In this document: positions 1-11,491 of the stretch, one piece after another | Position numbering within the stretch: the first letter of the stretch is position 1 | How the letters are laid out: every line of letters starts with the position of its first letter | DNA from: Lachnospiraceae bacterium | Lineage (GTDB): Bacteria; Bacillota; Clostridia; Lachnospirales; Lachnospiraceae | Length of the DNA stretch: 64,000 nucleotides | Assembly (NCBI GenBank): GCA_022791975.1 | Contig: JAAWAC010000010.1 | Location: forward strand, 1 to 64,000 | Reading direction: 5' to 3' | Program-made: the position numbers and the translations under genes | The notes under the pieces: generated by a model | What the model was told of the DNA's origin: nothing | Database searches by the model: none | The model's input: only the letters and a program-made list of their open reading frames with translations

Positions 1-761
1 GGGTATGTTTCCACTCGCACATCATGCTCATAAGTAATTGCTGCTTTTAAATATTTCGTATAAATCAGGTCGATCACCCTGTCAGCAATGCTGAACAAAG
101 ACCCCTCCACCGTATCCTGATATTGTAGATCCGAGCCATTGCCGAACCTTCCAATTTTCACATAGCATCCCGATATAATTCGACCCGGTTTGCGATAAAA
201 AAGCATAACAGCCGCACGTTTCAGTTTCCCATCTGCCAAAAGATCAAGATGGTCAAGAAGTTCCTCTTCTGATATTTCCAAATCTTCTTTTTCCATTCTT
301 TTCTTTCTTATCGCTTCCCTGCGGAATATGTCAATGCTGTTTCGGTCAAGATCATTCACACTTATATTATCCACAGGAATGGCATCCCACAAATAGCCTG
401 TTTTTTCTCTAATAAATTCCGTTAAGGCAGCACCCTGAAGCTGCTGCTTCGTACTGCCGCTTCGATAATGGTATTCTCCATGATAGTTGACCGGATAGGT
501 ACTGGGATTTACTTTGATTTCAATATAATCCAGACCGTCTTTTGTCCGTCTATTGACATCGGCAATAATACCAAGCCCTGACTGAATTTGATTCGGGATA
601 TCATCCATCAGCTTCTTAATTTCTTTCACACCAACAACTTTTCCAGCATCATCAATCCCAATATAAATTGTCCCGCCCTGAGCATTGGCAAAGCCACATA
701 CCCATTTCAAATATTCTGTTCTCCACGATTCCTTATATTCGGTATCTTGACTTTCTGGCAT
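1..761 (-). CDS. AlbA/Schlafen-like DNA-binding domain protein, partial (runs off left edge)
   Basis: An open frame runs from ATG 761 to the window edge without a stop, giving 253 visible codons. A purine-rich ribosome binding site (GGGGGGA) lies 6 bases upstream of the ATG. The N-terminus has the AlbA_2 signature: ESQDTEYKESW, then FANAQGGTIYIGIDD and a VNPSTYPV strand, followed by a region with HYRSGS. These resemble the divergent AAA/AlbA_2 (Schlafen-type) proteins annotated as ATP-binding or RecG-like regulators, many of which sit in defence loci. The C-terminal half (often a winged helix) is outside the window. It follows the 1243-residue gene in the same direction, with about 110 bp between them. 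Family assignment is fairly sure; function is not known. Confidence 0.8.
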   Translation of the reverse strand, partial: MPESQDTEYKESWRTEYLKWVCGFANAQGGTIYIGIDDAGKVVGVKEIKKLMDDIPNQIQSGLGIIADVNRRTKDGLDYIEIKVNPSTYPVNYHGEYHYRSGSTKQQLQGAALTEFIREKTGYLWDAIPVDNISVNDLDRNSIDIFRREAIRKKRMEKEDLEISEEELLDHLDLLADGKLKRAAVMLFYRKPGRIISGCYVKIGRFGNGSDLQYQDTVEGSLFSIADRVIDLIYTKYLKAAITYEHDVRVETY

Positions 762-786
762 TTCAATCCCCCCAATCTGTTGTCTG

Positions 787-873
787 CTAAAGAGCTTTTG
801 TGTCCATAACACAGAACCAATCTCTCTTCACGGATATCTTCCCAATTTCAACAATATTCAGGATCTCTTGCAT
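787..873 (-). CDS. possible 28-residue translationally coupled mini-ORF
   Basis: A 28-codon frame begins at an ATG that overlaps the stop of the upstream 1243-residue gene (TGATG). It ends 25 bp before the AlbA-like gene. The peptide starts MQEILNIVEIGK. The stop/start overlap would allow translational coupling, but the frame is too short to show coding bias and I recognise no family. It may simply be a spacer, or the remnant of a longer reading frame. Confidence 0.2.
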   Translation of the reverse strand: MQEILNIVEIGKISVKRDWFCVMDTKAL

Positions 874-3800
874 CAGTACCGCCCATTTTCCGCATCCATC
901 CTTTCCCGTTCAGATTCTCTTTGATATCTGTTAAACAGACTGTAAAAAATCTTTGCAGTTTTTGGATATTGGGGAGTTAAATATTCTGCGTTGGTTCTGA
1001 ACGCCTCCGCTATCCGCAGTTCTTCTTTTCCGGCAGACGGACTATATACCCCTCTCCGATTATAAACAGCAGATTCATAACTTCTGAGCATTCTATCATC
1101 AGAATAGTCTTCTATGAGAACTCTCACTGCCTCACATGGCTCATGCCCATCCTTTCCAATCGGCGAAAATGAAAACAAACGGCCCAACATAGCTCCAAAT
1201 AAACCGCCCTGATCATTTTGCTCCAACAGAATTCTAAATTTTTCAACCCATTGCCGAAGTTTTTCTTCCTTTATTTCCCCCTTCTCTTCTGCTGGGCAAA
1301 AATGCGCTTTATCATACACAGTATACATGTTGTGCAAATATTGTTCGTCTGGCTTATTGGCTTCTTTGGGTTCATGATCTTTTTTATAGAGACCTGCCAC
1401 CAACTGAGCGAAGAGTTCCGGTGATTTCTTGATGATATGGTGAAAACACTTCATATTATCCCATTCCAAAAGATCCATAAAGAAAATTTCTATTTGGGAA
1501 ATTCTCAAGCATTTGTCGTCATCACACAGAAACTCCTTTTGCATAATTTCAAGAAACTGTTTCATATAATAATCTATCATCTGAGCATTCTGAGTATGTG
1601 GCATCTGTTCAATCCCTTCCATATAGGAAAAGATCTCCCTCGCACTCAACGGGCTATCATGATGTAACCAATACATATGCTGCAAAAAGACATTCAAGTC
1701 TGAATACTTTTTACTCTCATTCACAACCCATCGGGCGTTACTCTTTCTGCATGAGACCCTCAACTTCCAAAAAAGCTTTTTTATGCTGTTAGGCGCGTCA
1801 GAAATCAGGGGAATGTTCTCTGTCCAAAATGCTTCTGAATGATAAATTTTTGATAAAATTTCATCCGAATATCCTAATTGTTTTACTTTTGAAATAATAC
1901 CAGGGTATAAGTTCACCTCCCCGCCAATAACATTTGACATATAGTCAACTGCCATAGTACCGGATGGCTGAACTTTCAATAAATTTTCAAAGGTTTCAAA
2001 ATCCCATTTTCCCTTTTTCCAGAACTTCGCCAAATGGCGTCCTAAAGTGCTGTATTGTTCTTTACCACAAAGTTCTGCCAATACTTCTAAGCGATAGTGC
2101 TTTCTTTGAAATTCAAGCAGCTTCTCCTGAATCAATTTTTCCGTAGCACACTCATTACTTGCCTTTTCCCCTTCTGTTTCGTATGGCACTGGATGAAGCA
2201 AGGGGTACTCTATACTTCCAAAAAATAAATATCCGTACTCATATTCAGCTTGACTGGTATGAATCTCATCCAACAATTTCTCATATTCCTGCAGCTGTTT
2301 CTCCGACATAGCCCAGGAAGAAGAAGCATAAAATCTATGTCGATATATGGTCTTCCTGATATTATTTTTAATACTTATAATTTCATAATCGTTCATTTGA
2401 ATCACTTCATACAGCAATCTACCAAATACATTCCTTCGCAGTTCCAAATCAAAATGATCGGTTACTTTCAGCATTTTGTTCCATCTTTCAACAGAAAAAT
2501 CCATATGATTCAAAAGAATCTTTATATAATTTATAGACACCATCTGCATGTCATCAACGGTTACCGGTTCCATCATCGTATGATTTCTGTATTTAGGTTC
2601 AGATAATCCTCCAATCATACTTCCGCCATGATGGGGAATCGCTTTGTACAGATATGTCCAGAAATTACAACTTAACTTAATTGCTGATTCCGCAGCCTTA
2701 GTTTTTTCCTCTGGCGTTCTGAACGCCGAAAAATTATGCCATGTACAGAATACCTTTGCAAAAGTATCTTTTGGAGCATTCGAGTTATACTCATAATTGC
2801 GATCATCCAATTTCAACAACCATTGAAGCCCGGCCCAGGCAAACTCTTTCTGAACAAGAAATTGTTCAATCCCCCACAGAATATTGATATATGCGTTTCG
2901 CCCAAATAGAAAATCACTACTTTGATTTTCAAATAATCCCATAAGTCCTGTTGGTTCGGCAAATTCCCTGTCTAGTCTTTCCAACACTGCCTTAGGGGAT
3001 ATCTCACACAAATCCGTCCAAAAAGTAGAAATATAGGACCACTGTTTTTCTGTACAGATATAATCCAATATCTTGCTGACTACCCTATCCATTGCCAGCT
3101 GACAATTTTCCGCTTTCCTGTAAAATCCTTTCATAATCAGCGTCCTGACCATACCCTTTCTGAGAGACTCAGACCAGAACAGCTTTTCCCCCCTAATTTG
3201 GGCCAACAATTTCTCCTGTGCTGAATAACTAAACAAATTTTCCGATTCATTTAGAACTTCCATAAAAATCTCGATAAATTTTTCCCATAATGGATCATCT
3301 AACGAAATATCCAAGCATTCCCACGTATTTTCCGTACTGGCTAAACAATAAAATAAAGAGCGATTTCCGTAATTGCTTTTAATGACATAAAGAAAGGGAT
3401 CCTCACCTTTCGTATAAGGCAAAATCTCTTCGATGAAATTTTCATACGCTCCTCCATAAAGGCTTTCAACAATTAGCTTATCCCCCTCGATTTCCTCCCA
3501 CTTCCCCAAAAGCAGGCAAATCTTCTTGGCCTTATCGCTGATACCATCCATCCATTCCGGATGCTTCAAATACTCTCCCCGAAACAGATGCTTTTTCATG
3601 GGAATATAAAGTCCATGAGTATCTACAATCAAGGCATATGCTTTATCCCCTTCCATACCTGCTTCACGCAAGCATCTCCATATGGTATTCTGGGTCCTGG
3701 GTCTTAGTTCAATGACATCCCGCGTATATGCCGGTGTGCTTTCATTCAGCACAAAAATATTGGTGTTATTTTCGATTGCCGCAATTTCATCTGCGTAAAA

Positions 3801-4604
3801 CCAGGGAATATAAATATTGTTCTCACTGGAAATATTCTGTAACTTCTGCCAGGACTCCAAGCTTTTTACCACATAGATAGGCCTCTTTTCAAGCAGCCTC
3901 CAAAGTTCGTTGAGAACACAATAAATCGTTTCCTCCTGGCACCGTCCTCTCACATAGACTATCTCGCCAAACCTATATTTCTCAAATGCTTCCTGAAAGC
4001 GTTCGTCATCCACTTGAAAAAATTCAATCCCTATGGCCGGTGCTGTGCTCCGCCTGAGGTAAATATCCATTTGTCCGGATGACTCGATTTTCATATTCTG
4101 CTTTTGATATAAGGTAATATCATTTGACATTTTATCAAGCTTTTTCCGTAATTCCTCAAAGCTTGCTTCCTGCTCGTCTTTCCATTCCTGCAGAAAGTAA
4201 TGTTCATATTTATCAGGATTAATTACTTTTATTTGCTCTAAAATTACATACATTATCCTCAGGCAATAGGATTCTGCCAGCTCATGATTGATTTCATATT
4301 TCACCATAAGCTGCATCAGTATACTAAATAAGCGCTTTTTCAACTCATATCCGTCTGTATTTTGTAAGTTTTTAGCAACTTCCTTCATATTTTCTCTTGC
4401 AAGGGCGAGGGATAAATCATCAAAAAACTGTGTTGCCGTTTTTTCATTCTCAATAAAAAATTCTCCGGTATCTACTAGTATTTTTCTCCACTGATGGGCA
4501 CTTTTAATATTCTTCAAAGTGCTTTCTCCGGCAGTTACTAAGATATTTTCTGTCTCTGCAGAACCCAAATTAGATATGACTTTTAATAATTCAAGCATAA
4601 ACAT
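873..4604 (-). CDS. large uncharacterised protein with degenerate P-loop (STAND-like NTPase candidate)
   Basis: This 1243-residue protein starts at ATG 4604, 7 bases after AGAGG. Residues 1-165 are helical and acidic, ending in a probable coiled coil (about 140-170). Around residues 214-290 there is an NTPase-like pattern: a hydrophobic strand leads into VYVRGRCQEET at the Walker A position, but the GKT/S is missing. After this come VYVVKS-type and NIFVLNES strands. The remaining 900 or so residues are Trp/Tyr-rich helical repeats with no domain I can name. This layout (N-terminal effector or adaptor, altered NTPase, long helical sensor) resembles STAND/Avs-like defence proteins, but that is inference only. 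It appears co-transcribed with the AlbA-like gene downstream. Confidence 0.6.
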   Translation of the reverse strand: MFMLELLKVISNLGSAETENILVTAGESTLKNIKSAHQWRKILVDTGEFFIENEKTATQFFDDLSLALARENMKEVAKNLQNTDGYELKKRLFSILMQLMVKYEINHELAESYCLRIMYVILEQIKVINPDKYEHYFLQEWKDEQEASFEELRKKLDKMSNDITLYQKQNMKIESSGQMDIYLRRSTAPAIGIEFFQVDDERFQEAFEKYRFGEIVYVRGRCQEETIYCVLNELWRLLEKRPIYVVKSLESWQKLQNISSENNIYIPWFYADEIAAIENNTNIFVLNESTPAYTRDVIELRPRTQNTIWRCLREAGMEGDKAYALIVDTHGLYIPMKKHLFRGEYLKHPEWMDGISDKAKKICLLLGKWEEIEGDKLIVESLYGGAYENFIEEILPYTKGEDPFLYVIKSNYGNRSLFYCLASTENTWECLDISLDDPLWEKFIEIFMEVLNESENLFSYSAQEKLLAQIRGEKLFWSESLRKGMVRTLIMKGFYRKAENCQLAMDRVVSKILDYICTEKQWSYISTFWTDLCEISPKAVLERLDREFAEPTGLMGLFENQSSDFLFGRNAYINILWGIEQFLVQKEFAWAGLQWLLKLDDRNYEYNSNAPKDTFAKVFCTWHNFSAFRTPEEKTKAAESAIKLSCNFWTYLYKAIPHHGGSMIGGLSEPKYRNHTMMEPVTVDDMQMVSINYIKILLNHMDFSVERWNKMLKVTDHFDLELRRNVFGRLLYEVIQMNDYEIISIKNNIRKTIYRHRFYASSSWAMSEKQLQEYEKLLDEIHTSQAEYEYGYLFFGSIEYPLLHPVPYETEGEKASNECATEKLIQEKLLEFQRKHYRLEVLAELCGKEQYSTLGRHLAKFWKKGKWDFETFENLLKVQPSGTMAVDYMSNVIGGEVNLYPGIISKVKQLGYSDEILSKIYHSEAFWTENIPLISDAPNSIKKLFWKLRVSCRKSNARWVVNESKKYSDLNVFLQHMYWLHHDSPLSAREIFSYMEGIEQMPHTQNAQMIDYYMKQFLEIMQKEFLCDDDKCLRISQIEIFFMDLLEWDNMKCFHHIIKKSPELFAQLVAGLYKKDHEPKEANKPDEQYLHNMYTVYDKAHFCPAEEKGEIKEEKLRQWVEKFRILLEQNDQGGLFGAMLGRLFSFSPIGKDGHEPCEAVRVLIEDYSDDRMLRSYESAVYNRRGVYSPSAGKEELRIAEAFRTNAEYLTPQYPKTAKIFYSLFNRYQRESERERMDAENGRY

Positions 4605-5094
4605 GTGCTTACCTCTTCACTATAATCAAAAATATTTTTATCGCCTCAAACCTTAAAGTCTGCTTGTTCAATCATCAATTATAGTAAAAATGTTTCCAAA
4701 GAAATTAAGACATAACCCCCAACCTATTTATTCACAATAAACGACTTTCACTCACTATACAGTTTTTGATTTTAACGAACAAGGCCAACTAAAAATATAC
4801 ATTAGAATATAAAAAACCTATCCTATCATAGTGACCGTTTTCGGCTCGTACATAATCCAAAAGCCCCACCGTAATATGTCTGGGCAGACCGCCAGATGAT
4901 TTATTTTCAGACGTATCTTCCATTGAAAATACCCCTTTCTGTTCTGTCATCTTTCCTTTTTATCATATCATAGGAATGTCTATCATACCATCTAAATCAT
5001 AAAATTTCATGTCTTTTGTATCCCTTTTCCCATCCTGTTCCCATCCGTCCTCTCAGACTGGTTTCCCTTTCCCAGGAAGTCCTCGCTTTCTCCA
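4605..5094. other. AT-rich intergenic region, 490 bp
   Basis: This separates the TrpXYZ-like operon from the large accessory gene. The part nearest 4604 must hold that gene's promoter, but I see no convincing -35/-10 pair. The only reading frame of note is the short one at 4789-4923. The AT-rich composition and absence of conserved genes fit a boundary of accessory DNA. Confidence 0.5.
4789..4923 (-). CDS. possible 44-residue hypothetical protein
   Basis: ATG 4923 is preceded by AAAGGGG at 8 bases, a plausible ribosome binding site. An in-frame ATG at 4950 would add 9 residues. The peptide contains GGLPRHITVGLLDYV and ends SNVYF. No family is recognised. It could be a small gene or the 5' stump of a deleted one, because the frame ends abruptly in AT-rich sequence. 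Confidence 0.22.
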   Translation of the reverse strand: MEDTSENKSSGGLPRHITVGLLDYVRAENGHYDRIGFLYSNVYF

Positions 5095-5148
5095 TAAAAA
5101 ATGCCCCTTTCATAGGCCACACACCGTCATGTTGGCACAGAAAGGGGC
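5095..5148 (-). terminator. Rho-independent terminator of the TrpXYZ-like operon
   Basis: On the minus strand GCCCCTTTC (5140-5148) pairs perfectly with GAAAGGGGC (5103-5111). A run of six or more U follows (5095-5101). It lies 24 bp after the ATPase stop codon. The loop is long (28 nt) and may form a second short stem. Confidence 0.75.
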
Positions 5149-5171
5149 TCACCATCCACATATTTTTTCTT

Positions 5172-5966
5172 CTAGGCCAACATCATCCTGTCATTGGCAA
5201 ACTCACTGCCGCTGGCCTGCTCAAATTTCGCCAGTAAATCCGAAACCTTCAGACGCTTCTTTTCGTCCCCGGACACATCATAAATCACCCGGCCCTCATG
5301 CATCATAATCAACCGGTTTCCATGGGCAATGGCGTCTTTCATATTGTGGGTAATCATCAGGGTTGTCAAATGATCCTGGCCCACAATCCGGTCTGTGGCC
5401 TCCAGCACCTTGGCCGCCGTTTTGGGATCCAGAGCTGCTGTATGTTCATCCAACAATAAAAGCCTGGGCTTTTTCAGGGTTGCCATTAAAAGCGTCAGAG
5501 CCTGGCGCTGACCACCGGAAAGCAGCCCTACCTTGCTGGTCATCCGGTCTTCCAGTCCCAACTCCAGTGTTTGAAGCTTCTCCTTGTACATCTCCCGCTC
5601 ACTCCGAGTAATTCCTATGCCTAAGAACCTCTTTTTTCCCCGGCGCAGAGCAAGAGCCAAATTCTCCTGGATCTGCATATTGGCTGCGGTCCCTGTCATA
5701 GGGTCCTGAAATACCCTCCCTAGGTATTTCGCCCTACGGTGCTCCGCCAACCTGGTCACATCCATATTGTCAATATAAATTTTTCCCTCGTCCACCGGCC
5801 AGACCCCGGCTACCGCATTGAGCATGGTGGATTTTCCGGCCCCATTTCCCCCGATAACCGTCACAAAATCTCCTTCCTGGAGCTCCAGAGACAAGCCGCT
5901 AAGGGCCGTCTTTTCATTGACTGTCCCTGCATTAAAGGTTTTCCAAATCTCTTGCATTCTAAGCAC
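5172..5966 (-). CDS. ABC transporter ATP-binding protein (TrpZ-like)
   Basis: The ATPase subunit of a three-gene uptake system. It shows Walker A GGNGAGKST, the signature LLSGGQRQ, Walker B RLLLLDEHTAALDP and the H-loop ITHN. The GTG at 5966 is preferred over the GTG at 5975, since it lies 7-8 bases behind GGGAGGT while the earlier one overlaps that site. This gives 264 residues, usual for the COG1101 family. It overlaps the permease gene by 8 bases, indicating coupled expression. The family partners PF04392-type binding proteins. Substrates proposed for such systems are aromatic amino acids, and the substrate here is not shown by the sequence. Confidence 0.9.
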   Translation of the reverse strand: MLRMQEIWKTFNAGTVNEKTALSGLSLELQEGDFVTVIGGNGAGKSTMLNAVAGVWPVDEGKIYIDNMDVTRLAEHRRAKYLGRVFQDPMTGTAANMQIQENLALALRRGKKRFLGIGITRSEREMYKEKLQTLELGLEDRMTSKVGLLSGGQRQALTLLMATLKKPRLLLLDEHTAALDPKTAAKVLEATDRIVGQDHLTTLMITHNMKDAIAHGNRLIMMHEGRVIYDVSGDEKKRLKVSDLLAKFEQASGSEFANDRMMLA

Positions 5967-6888
5967 GGGAAGCACCTCCCTTTCTCACGGGCTTTGTAAA
6001 ATATTTGCTCTTCAGATAGGGAATGGACAGGAATACCGCAACCACCAGAGCTGAGAGCAGCTTCAAATCGTTGGGGTCCATTCCCAGCCAAATCACTACC
6101 TGCATCACCAGATAATAGATAATGGCGCCAAAGGCCACCGTCAGCATCTTAAAAGCAAAGTTTCCCCGAATCCTTCCAAAGGTCACCTGACCAATGATCA
6201 CTGCAGCCAGACCAATCACAATGGCTCCCCGACCCATATTTACATCGGCAAATCCCTGATACTGAGCGTAAAGTCCGCTTCCCAGAGCCACAATACCATT
6301 GGAAAGCATAAGCCCCATAATCTTACACAGATTGGTATTAATCCCCTGGGCCCTGGACATGTTGGGATTGCTTCCTGTGGCACGGATGGCGCACCCAGTC
6401 TCGGTTCCGAAAAACCAGTACAGCACCCCGATAATCATAGCCACAAAAATGGCTGTCACAAAAATAGTATTCTGATAGAAGGGTACATCCTTTATCCACC
6501 GCAAGGACACCAGGATATCATAGTTTCCCATGCCCAGTGACTGGTTGGCCTTTCCCCCCATGATCCGCAGATTTACAGAATACAGGCCCAGCTGTGTCAA
6601 AATCCCCGCCAAAATGGGAGGAATTCCCATAACTGTATGAAATAATCCTGTCACCAGACCCGCCAACATTCCAGCCAAGAAGGACAAAAATAGCGCCTCC
6701 CCCACAGAATGTCCCCTCAGCAACATAACCACACAGACCGCACCGCCAGCAGTCATGGTTCCATCCACCGTCAAATCCGCAAAATCCAAAACCTTATAGG
6801 TCACATACACACCGATAGCCATAATGCCCCAGATTAACCCCTGGGCCACGGCTCCTGGCAGCATGTTCAGTAATTTCACAATCTCCAC
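5959..6888 (-). CDS. ABC transporter permease (TrpY-like)
   Basis: An integral membrane permease of the BPD_transp_2/COG4120 type with about eight hydrophobic segments, including GLIWGIMAIGVYVTYKVL near the N-terminus. The conserved FADLTVDGT and ATGSNPNMSRAQG stretches are typical of the family. I choose GTG 6888, directly behind GGAGGAGGAAAC (309 residues). A longer frame from 6927 would add 13 unlike residues (Gly-rich) and lacks a proper ribosome binding site. The gene sits between the lipoprotein and ATPase genes of the same operon. Confidence 0.9.
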   Translation of the reverse strand: MEIVKLLNMLPGAVAQGLIWGIMAIGVYVTYKVLDFADLTVDGTMTAGGAVCVVMLLRGHSVGEALFLSFLAGMLAGLVTGLFHTVMGIPPILAGILTQLGLYSVNLRIMGGKANQSLGMGNYDILVSLRWIKDVPFYQNTIFVTAIFVAMIIGVLYWFFGTETGCAIRATGSNPNMSRAQGINTNLCKIMGLMLSNGIVALGSGLYAQYQGFADVNMGRGAIVIGLAAVIIGQVTFGRIRGNFAFKMLTVAFGAIIYYLVMQVVIWLGMDPNDLKLLSALVVAVFLSIPYLKSKYFTKPVRKGGASRA

Positions 6889-7038
6889 GTTTCCTCCTCC
6901 TATTCCGGTTCCGCATCGATACTCCATTAATGCGTATAGATTTTATTAGTATAGCAAAAAGCAACGAAAAAAGGAAGTCCCTTTTTCGCTGCCTTTTAGA
7001 ATTTCAGGAAATTCCGTAACCTGTGGAAACAGTACCGC

Positions 7039-8106
7039 TTATTTTGCGGCCTCTCCCATCTCAATGGCCTCATAGCCATCAGGAATCGTGATATTCATGG
7101 CCTCGCAGATTTCTGGATTGTATTTCTTGGTAAACTCTGCCGCGTATCCCACAGGCATGGTTGAAATATCCGCCTGCCCAGTGAGAATCTGGGCCGCCAT
7201 CTTGCCGGTGGCTACCCCCAAATCATAGTAGTCAATGGACAGAGTTACCACGCCGCAGCCCTTGCAAATACCTTCCTCTCCCGCCACAACGGGAATGCCT
7301 GCGGGCTCGCACACGCCCCGGATAATGTTTGCGTTGGAAGCTGCCGTGTTATCTGTGGGAACATATATTACATCACTTTCACTTGCCGCCGTGGTGGCAA
7401 TGGTAGACAGATCATTGGAATCTGAGAAGGGATACTGCTTGCAGGTATAGCCCAAATCCTCCAAATAGGCCTGCACGGTATCCACCTGATACTGGGAATT
7501 GGCCTCTGCGGAGCAATACAAAAGTCCTACATTCTTTTTATCAGGAAACAGCTCATGGAGCATAGCTGCCTGCTGATCCAAGGGCGCTAAATCCGAGGTT
7601 CCGGAAATATTTCCGCCTACAGTTCCATTAAAATCTGCAATCTGGAGAGCCACGCCGTACTCGGTTACGGAGGTTCCCAGAATGGGAATCTTATCGGTAC
7701 CAGCCTGTGCAGCTTGGAGAACCGGGGTCGCATTTGCAAGAATCAAATCTACCTCATCTGATACAAATTTATTGATAATGGTACTACAGGTGGGAATATC
7801 ATTGGAGGCATTCTGCTCATCGAATACCACTCTCTCACCTAATTCCTCCACCAGAGCATCCTTAAATCCCTGGGTTGCAGCATCCAGAGCGTCATGCTGT
7901 ACCAGCTGAGCAACGCCCACATGGAATACCTTGTCATCTGCCCCCGCTTCCGGTGTGTCTGCCTCCTCTGCCTTGGGCTCCTCCGCCGGAGTCTGTCCGT
8001 CAGCCTCTGCCGTAGACGGGTTAGAAGCCGGCTCCTCCTTGCTGCCGCATGCAGCCATGGACATTGTCATAGCCAGCACCAGCATCATTGCGATACATTT
8101 TTTCAT
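7039..8106 (-). CDS. ABC transporter substrate-binding lipoprotein (TrpX-like)
   Basis: A 355-residue extracytoplasmic binding protein. It has a lipoprotein signal (MKKCIAMMLVLAM, lipobox MAAC at about residues 17-20), then a Glu/Pro/Ala-rich linker to about residue 58. The mature domain begins FHVGVAQLVQHDALD and continues with periplasmic-binding folds of the PF04392/COG2984 family. The ATG follows AGGGAGGAATGTATC. It is the first gene of the operon, behind a near-consensus promoter (8189-8217). I looked for a T-box or tryptophan leader in the short 5' region and found neither. The ligand is probably an aromatic amino acid, by analogy only. Confidence 0.9.
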   Translation of the reverse strand: MKKCIAMMLVLAMTMSMAACGSKEEPASNPSTAEADGQTPAEEPKAEEADTPEAGADDKVFHVGVAQLVQHDALDAATQGFKDALVEELGERVVFDEQNASNDIPTCSTIINKFVSDEVDLILANATPVLQAAQAGTDKIPILGTSVTEYGVALQIADFNGTVGGNISGTSDLAPLDQQAAMLHELFPDKKNVGLLYCSAEANSQYQVDTVQAYLEDLGYTCKQYPFSDSNDLSTIATTAASESDVIYVPTDNTAASNANIIRGVCEPAGIPVVAGEEGICKGCGVVTLSIDYYDLGVATGKMAAQILTGQADISTMPVGYAAEFTKKYNPEICEAMNITIPDGYEAIEMGEAAK

Positions 8107-8188
8107 GATACATTCCTCCCTAACTTCCTTGTGTATTGCCTTGCCACTTTTCCACTACGGCGCGTTAAAGCGACAAGCTATCCTTAGC

Positions 8189-8217
8189 ATTGTATCCCAA
8201 AGAGGCTGGTTTGTCAA
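8189..8217 (-). promoter_or_regulatory. sigma-A promoter for the TrpXYZ-like operon
   Basis: On the minus strand TTGACA (8212-8217) and TACAAT (8189-8194) are separated by exactly 17 bp. The start codon of the lipoprotein gene lies about 75 bp downstream of the predicted start point. Confidence 0.75.
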
Positions 8218-8225
8218 TGCTATTC

Positions 8226-8271
8226 GAAAAAAATACGGGGGAATCCCCTGGAATTTCTCAAGGATTCCCCC
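8226..8271 (-). terminator. terminator of the hrcA-grpE-dnaK-dnaJ operon
   Basis: A perfect 10-bp stem (GGGGGAATCC at 8262-8271 with its complement at 8237-8246) is followed on the minus strand by a run of seven U. It lies 28 bp after the dnaJ stop and just before the TrpX-like promoter. Confidence 0.85.
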
Positions 8272-8298
8272 AATTCAACCAATTCTATCTTCTCTTTC

Positions 8299-9468
8299 CT
8301 ATTCGTCCAATTCGTCCAGAGCTTCCTTTACCTTTCCCATAAAGCCCTTTTTCTTTCCCTTTCCCGTGGAAGTGCTCTTGCCGTTGCACACATCATCATA
8401 GGCACGCAGGGCTTCCTTTGCCTCTCTGGTTAGATCCGTGGGCACCTGCACCACCAGAGTCACGAAATGGTCACCTCTGTTGTTTTTATTCCGCAGGGAG
8501 GGAACTCCCTTCCCCCGAAGCCGTACCCGGGTGTCGGTCTGGGTTCCCGCCTTCACATCATACTCCACCTCGCCGTCCACAGTCTTTATCCGCACTGCAC
8601 CTCCCAGAGCCGCTGTCGCAAAGCTTATGGGAGCTGTGGAATAAATATTCATATCCTGGCGCTGGAAAATGGGATGCCTGGATACAGCCACCTCCACCAA
8701 CAGATCACCTCTGGGACCGCCGTTAATGCCAGGCTCTCCTTTTCCGCGAATCCGAATACTCTGGCCATTGTCAATGCCCGCTGGCACAGTAACCGCAATT
8801 TTTTTCCGGCTGGAGATAAACCCGCTACCATAGCAATCCGGACATTTGTCCCGGATAATTTTTCCCGTTCCATTACAATCCGGACAGGGACGCACATTCT
8901 GCACCATGCCAAACAAGGACTGCTGGGTGTACACCACCTGCCCCTTGCCGCCACACTTGGAACAGGTTTCCGGTGAGGTCCCCGGCTTAGCGCCTGTACC
9001 ATGGCATTTGCCACACTCGTCCTTTAAATTCAGCTCAATCTCCTTATCGCAGCCAAATACGGCCTCCTCAAAGGTGATCCGAATCTGGGCCCGGATATTG
9101 GCACCCTGCATCGGCCCATTATTGGCCCTACGGCTGCGGCCGCCTCCAAACAGGTCTCCAAAAATATCCCCAAAGATATCTCCCATATCTGCGCCGGTAA
9201 AATCAAAACCGCCGAAACCGCCGCCCCCTGCTCCCTGACTGAAGGCCGCATGTCCGAACTGATCATACTGCCGCCTTTTGTCCGGGTCGCTAAGTACCGC
9301 ATACGCCTCCGAGGCTTCCTTAAACTTTTTTTCCGCCTCCGCGTCGCCAGGGTTCATATCTGGATGATACTTTTTCGCAAGCTGACGATATGCCTTTTTT
9401 ATGGCCGCATCATCGGCGCCCTTTTCCACTCCCAGGACTTCATAATAATCTCTTTTCTGTTCTGCCAT
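8299..9468 (-). CDS. dnaJ: chaperone protein DnaJ
   Basis: A type I Hsp40 co-chaperone that stimulates the DnaK ATPase. The 389 residues show a J domain with KYHPD (about 33-38), a Gly/Phe-rich linker with repeated GGFGG and GDIFGDLF, and four CxxCxGxG zinc motifs ([32 protein letters not shown]). The substrate-binding C-terminal domain follows. The Lys/Gly-rich tail ([11 protein letters not shown]) is a little unusual. It is the last gene of the heat-shock operon, 130 bp after dnaK with a hairpin between, and ends at a strong terminator. Confidence 0.97.
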   Translation of the reverse strand: MAEQKRDYYEVLGVEKGADDAAIKKAYRQLAKKYHPDMNPGDAEAEKKFKEASEAYAVLSDPDKRRQYDQFGHAAFSQGAGGGGFGGFDFTGADMGDIFGDIFGDLFGGGRSRRANNGPMQGANIRAQIRITFEEAVFGCDKEIELNLKDECGKCHGTGAKPGTSPETCSKCGGKGQVVYTQQSLFGMVQNVRPCPDCNGTGKIIRDKCPDCYGSGFISSRKKIAVTVPAGIDNGQSIRIRGKGEPGINGGPRGDLLVEVAVSRHPIFQRQDMNIYSTAPISFATAALGGAVRIKTVDGEVEYDVKAGTQTDTRVRLRGKGVPSLRNKNNRGDHFVTLVVQVPTDLTREAKEALRAYDDVCNGKSTSTGKGKKKGFMGKVKEALDELDE

Positions 9469-9514
9469 TGTTACCTTCCTCTTTTTCCTGTTTCATCAAG
9501 CATGCAGGCAGTAC

Positions 9515-9546
9515 GATATGCAGCACACATGTTTGTGCTGCATATC
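9515..9546 (-). promoter_or_regulatory. perfect 12-bp hairpin between dnaK and dnaJ
   Basis: Arms 9515-9526 and 9535-9546 are perfect complements with an 8-base loop. No U-run follows on the minus strand, so it is unlikely to be an efficient terminator. A role in mRNA processing or stability, lowering DnaJ relative to DnaK, is inference. Confidence 0.5.
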
Positions 9547-9598
9547 ATGTCTGTCACAAGTATCTTCTCATCAAGCCCTCACGGGCAGACGGCTCTTC

Positions 9599-11491
<1,893 letters not shown>

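Noticed and set aside
6889-6927. longer start for the TrpY-like permease
   Set aside because: The 13 extra residues are Gly-rich, unlike the family, and cross the GGAGGAGGAAAC site that fits the GTG at 6888.
8107-8188. T-box or tryptophan-type leader before the TrpX-like gene
   Set aside because: No T-box consensus and no leader peptide rich in aromatic residues were seen in the short 5' region.
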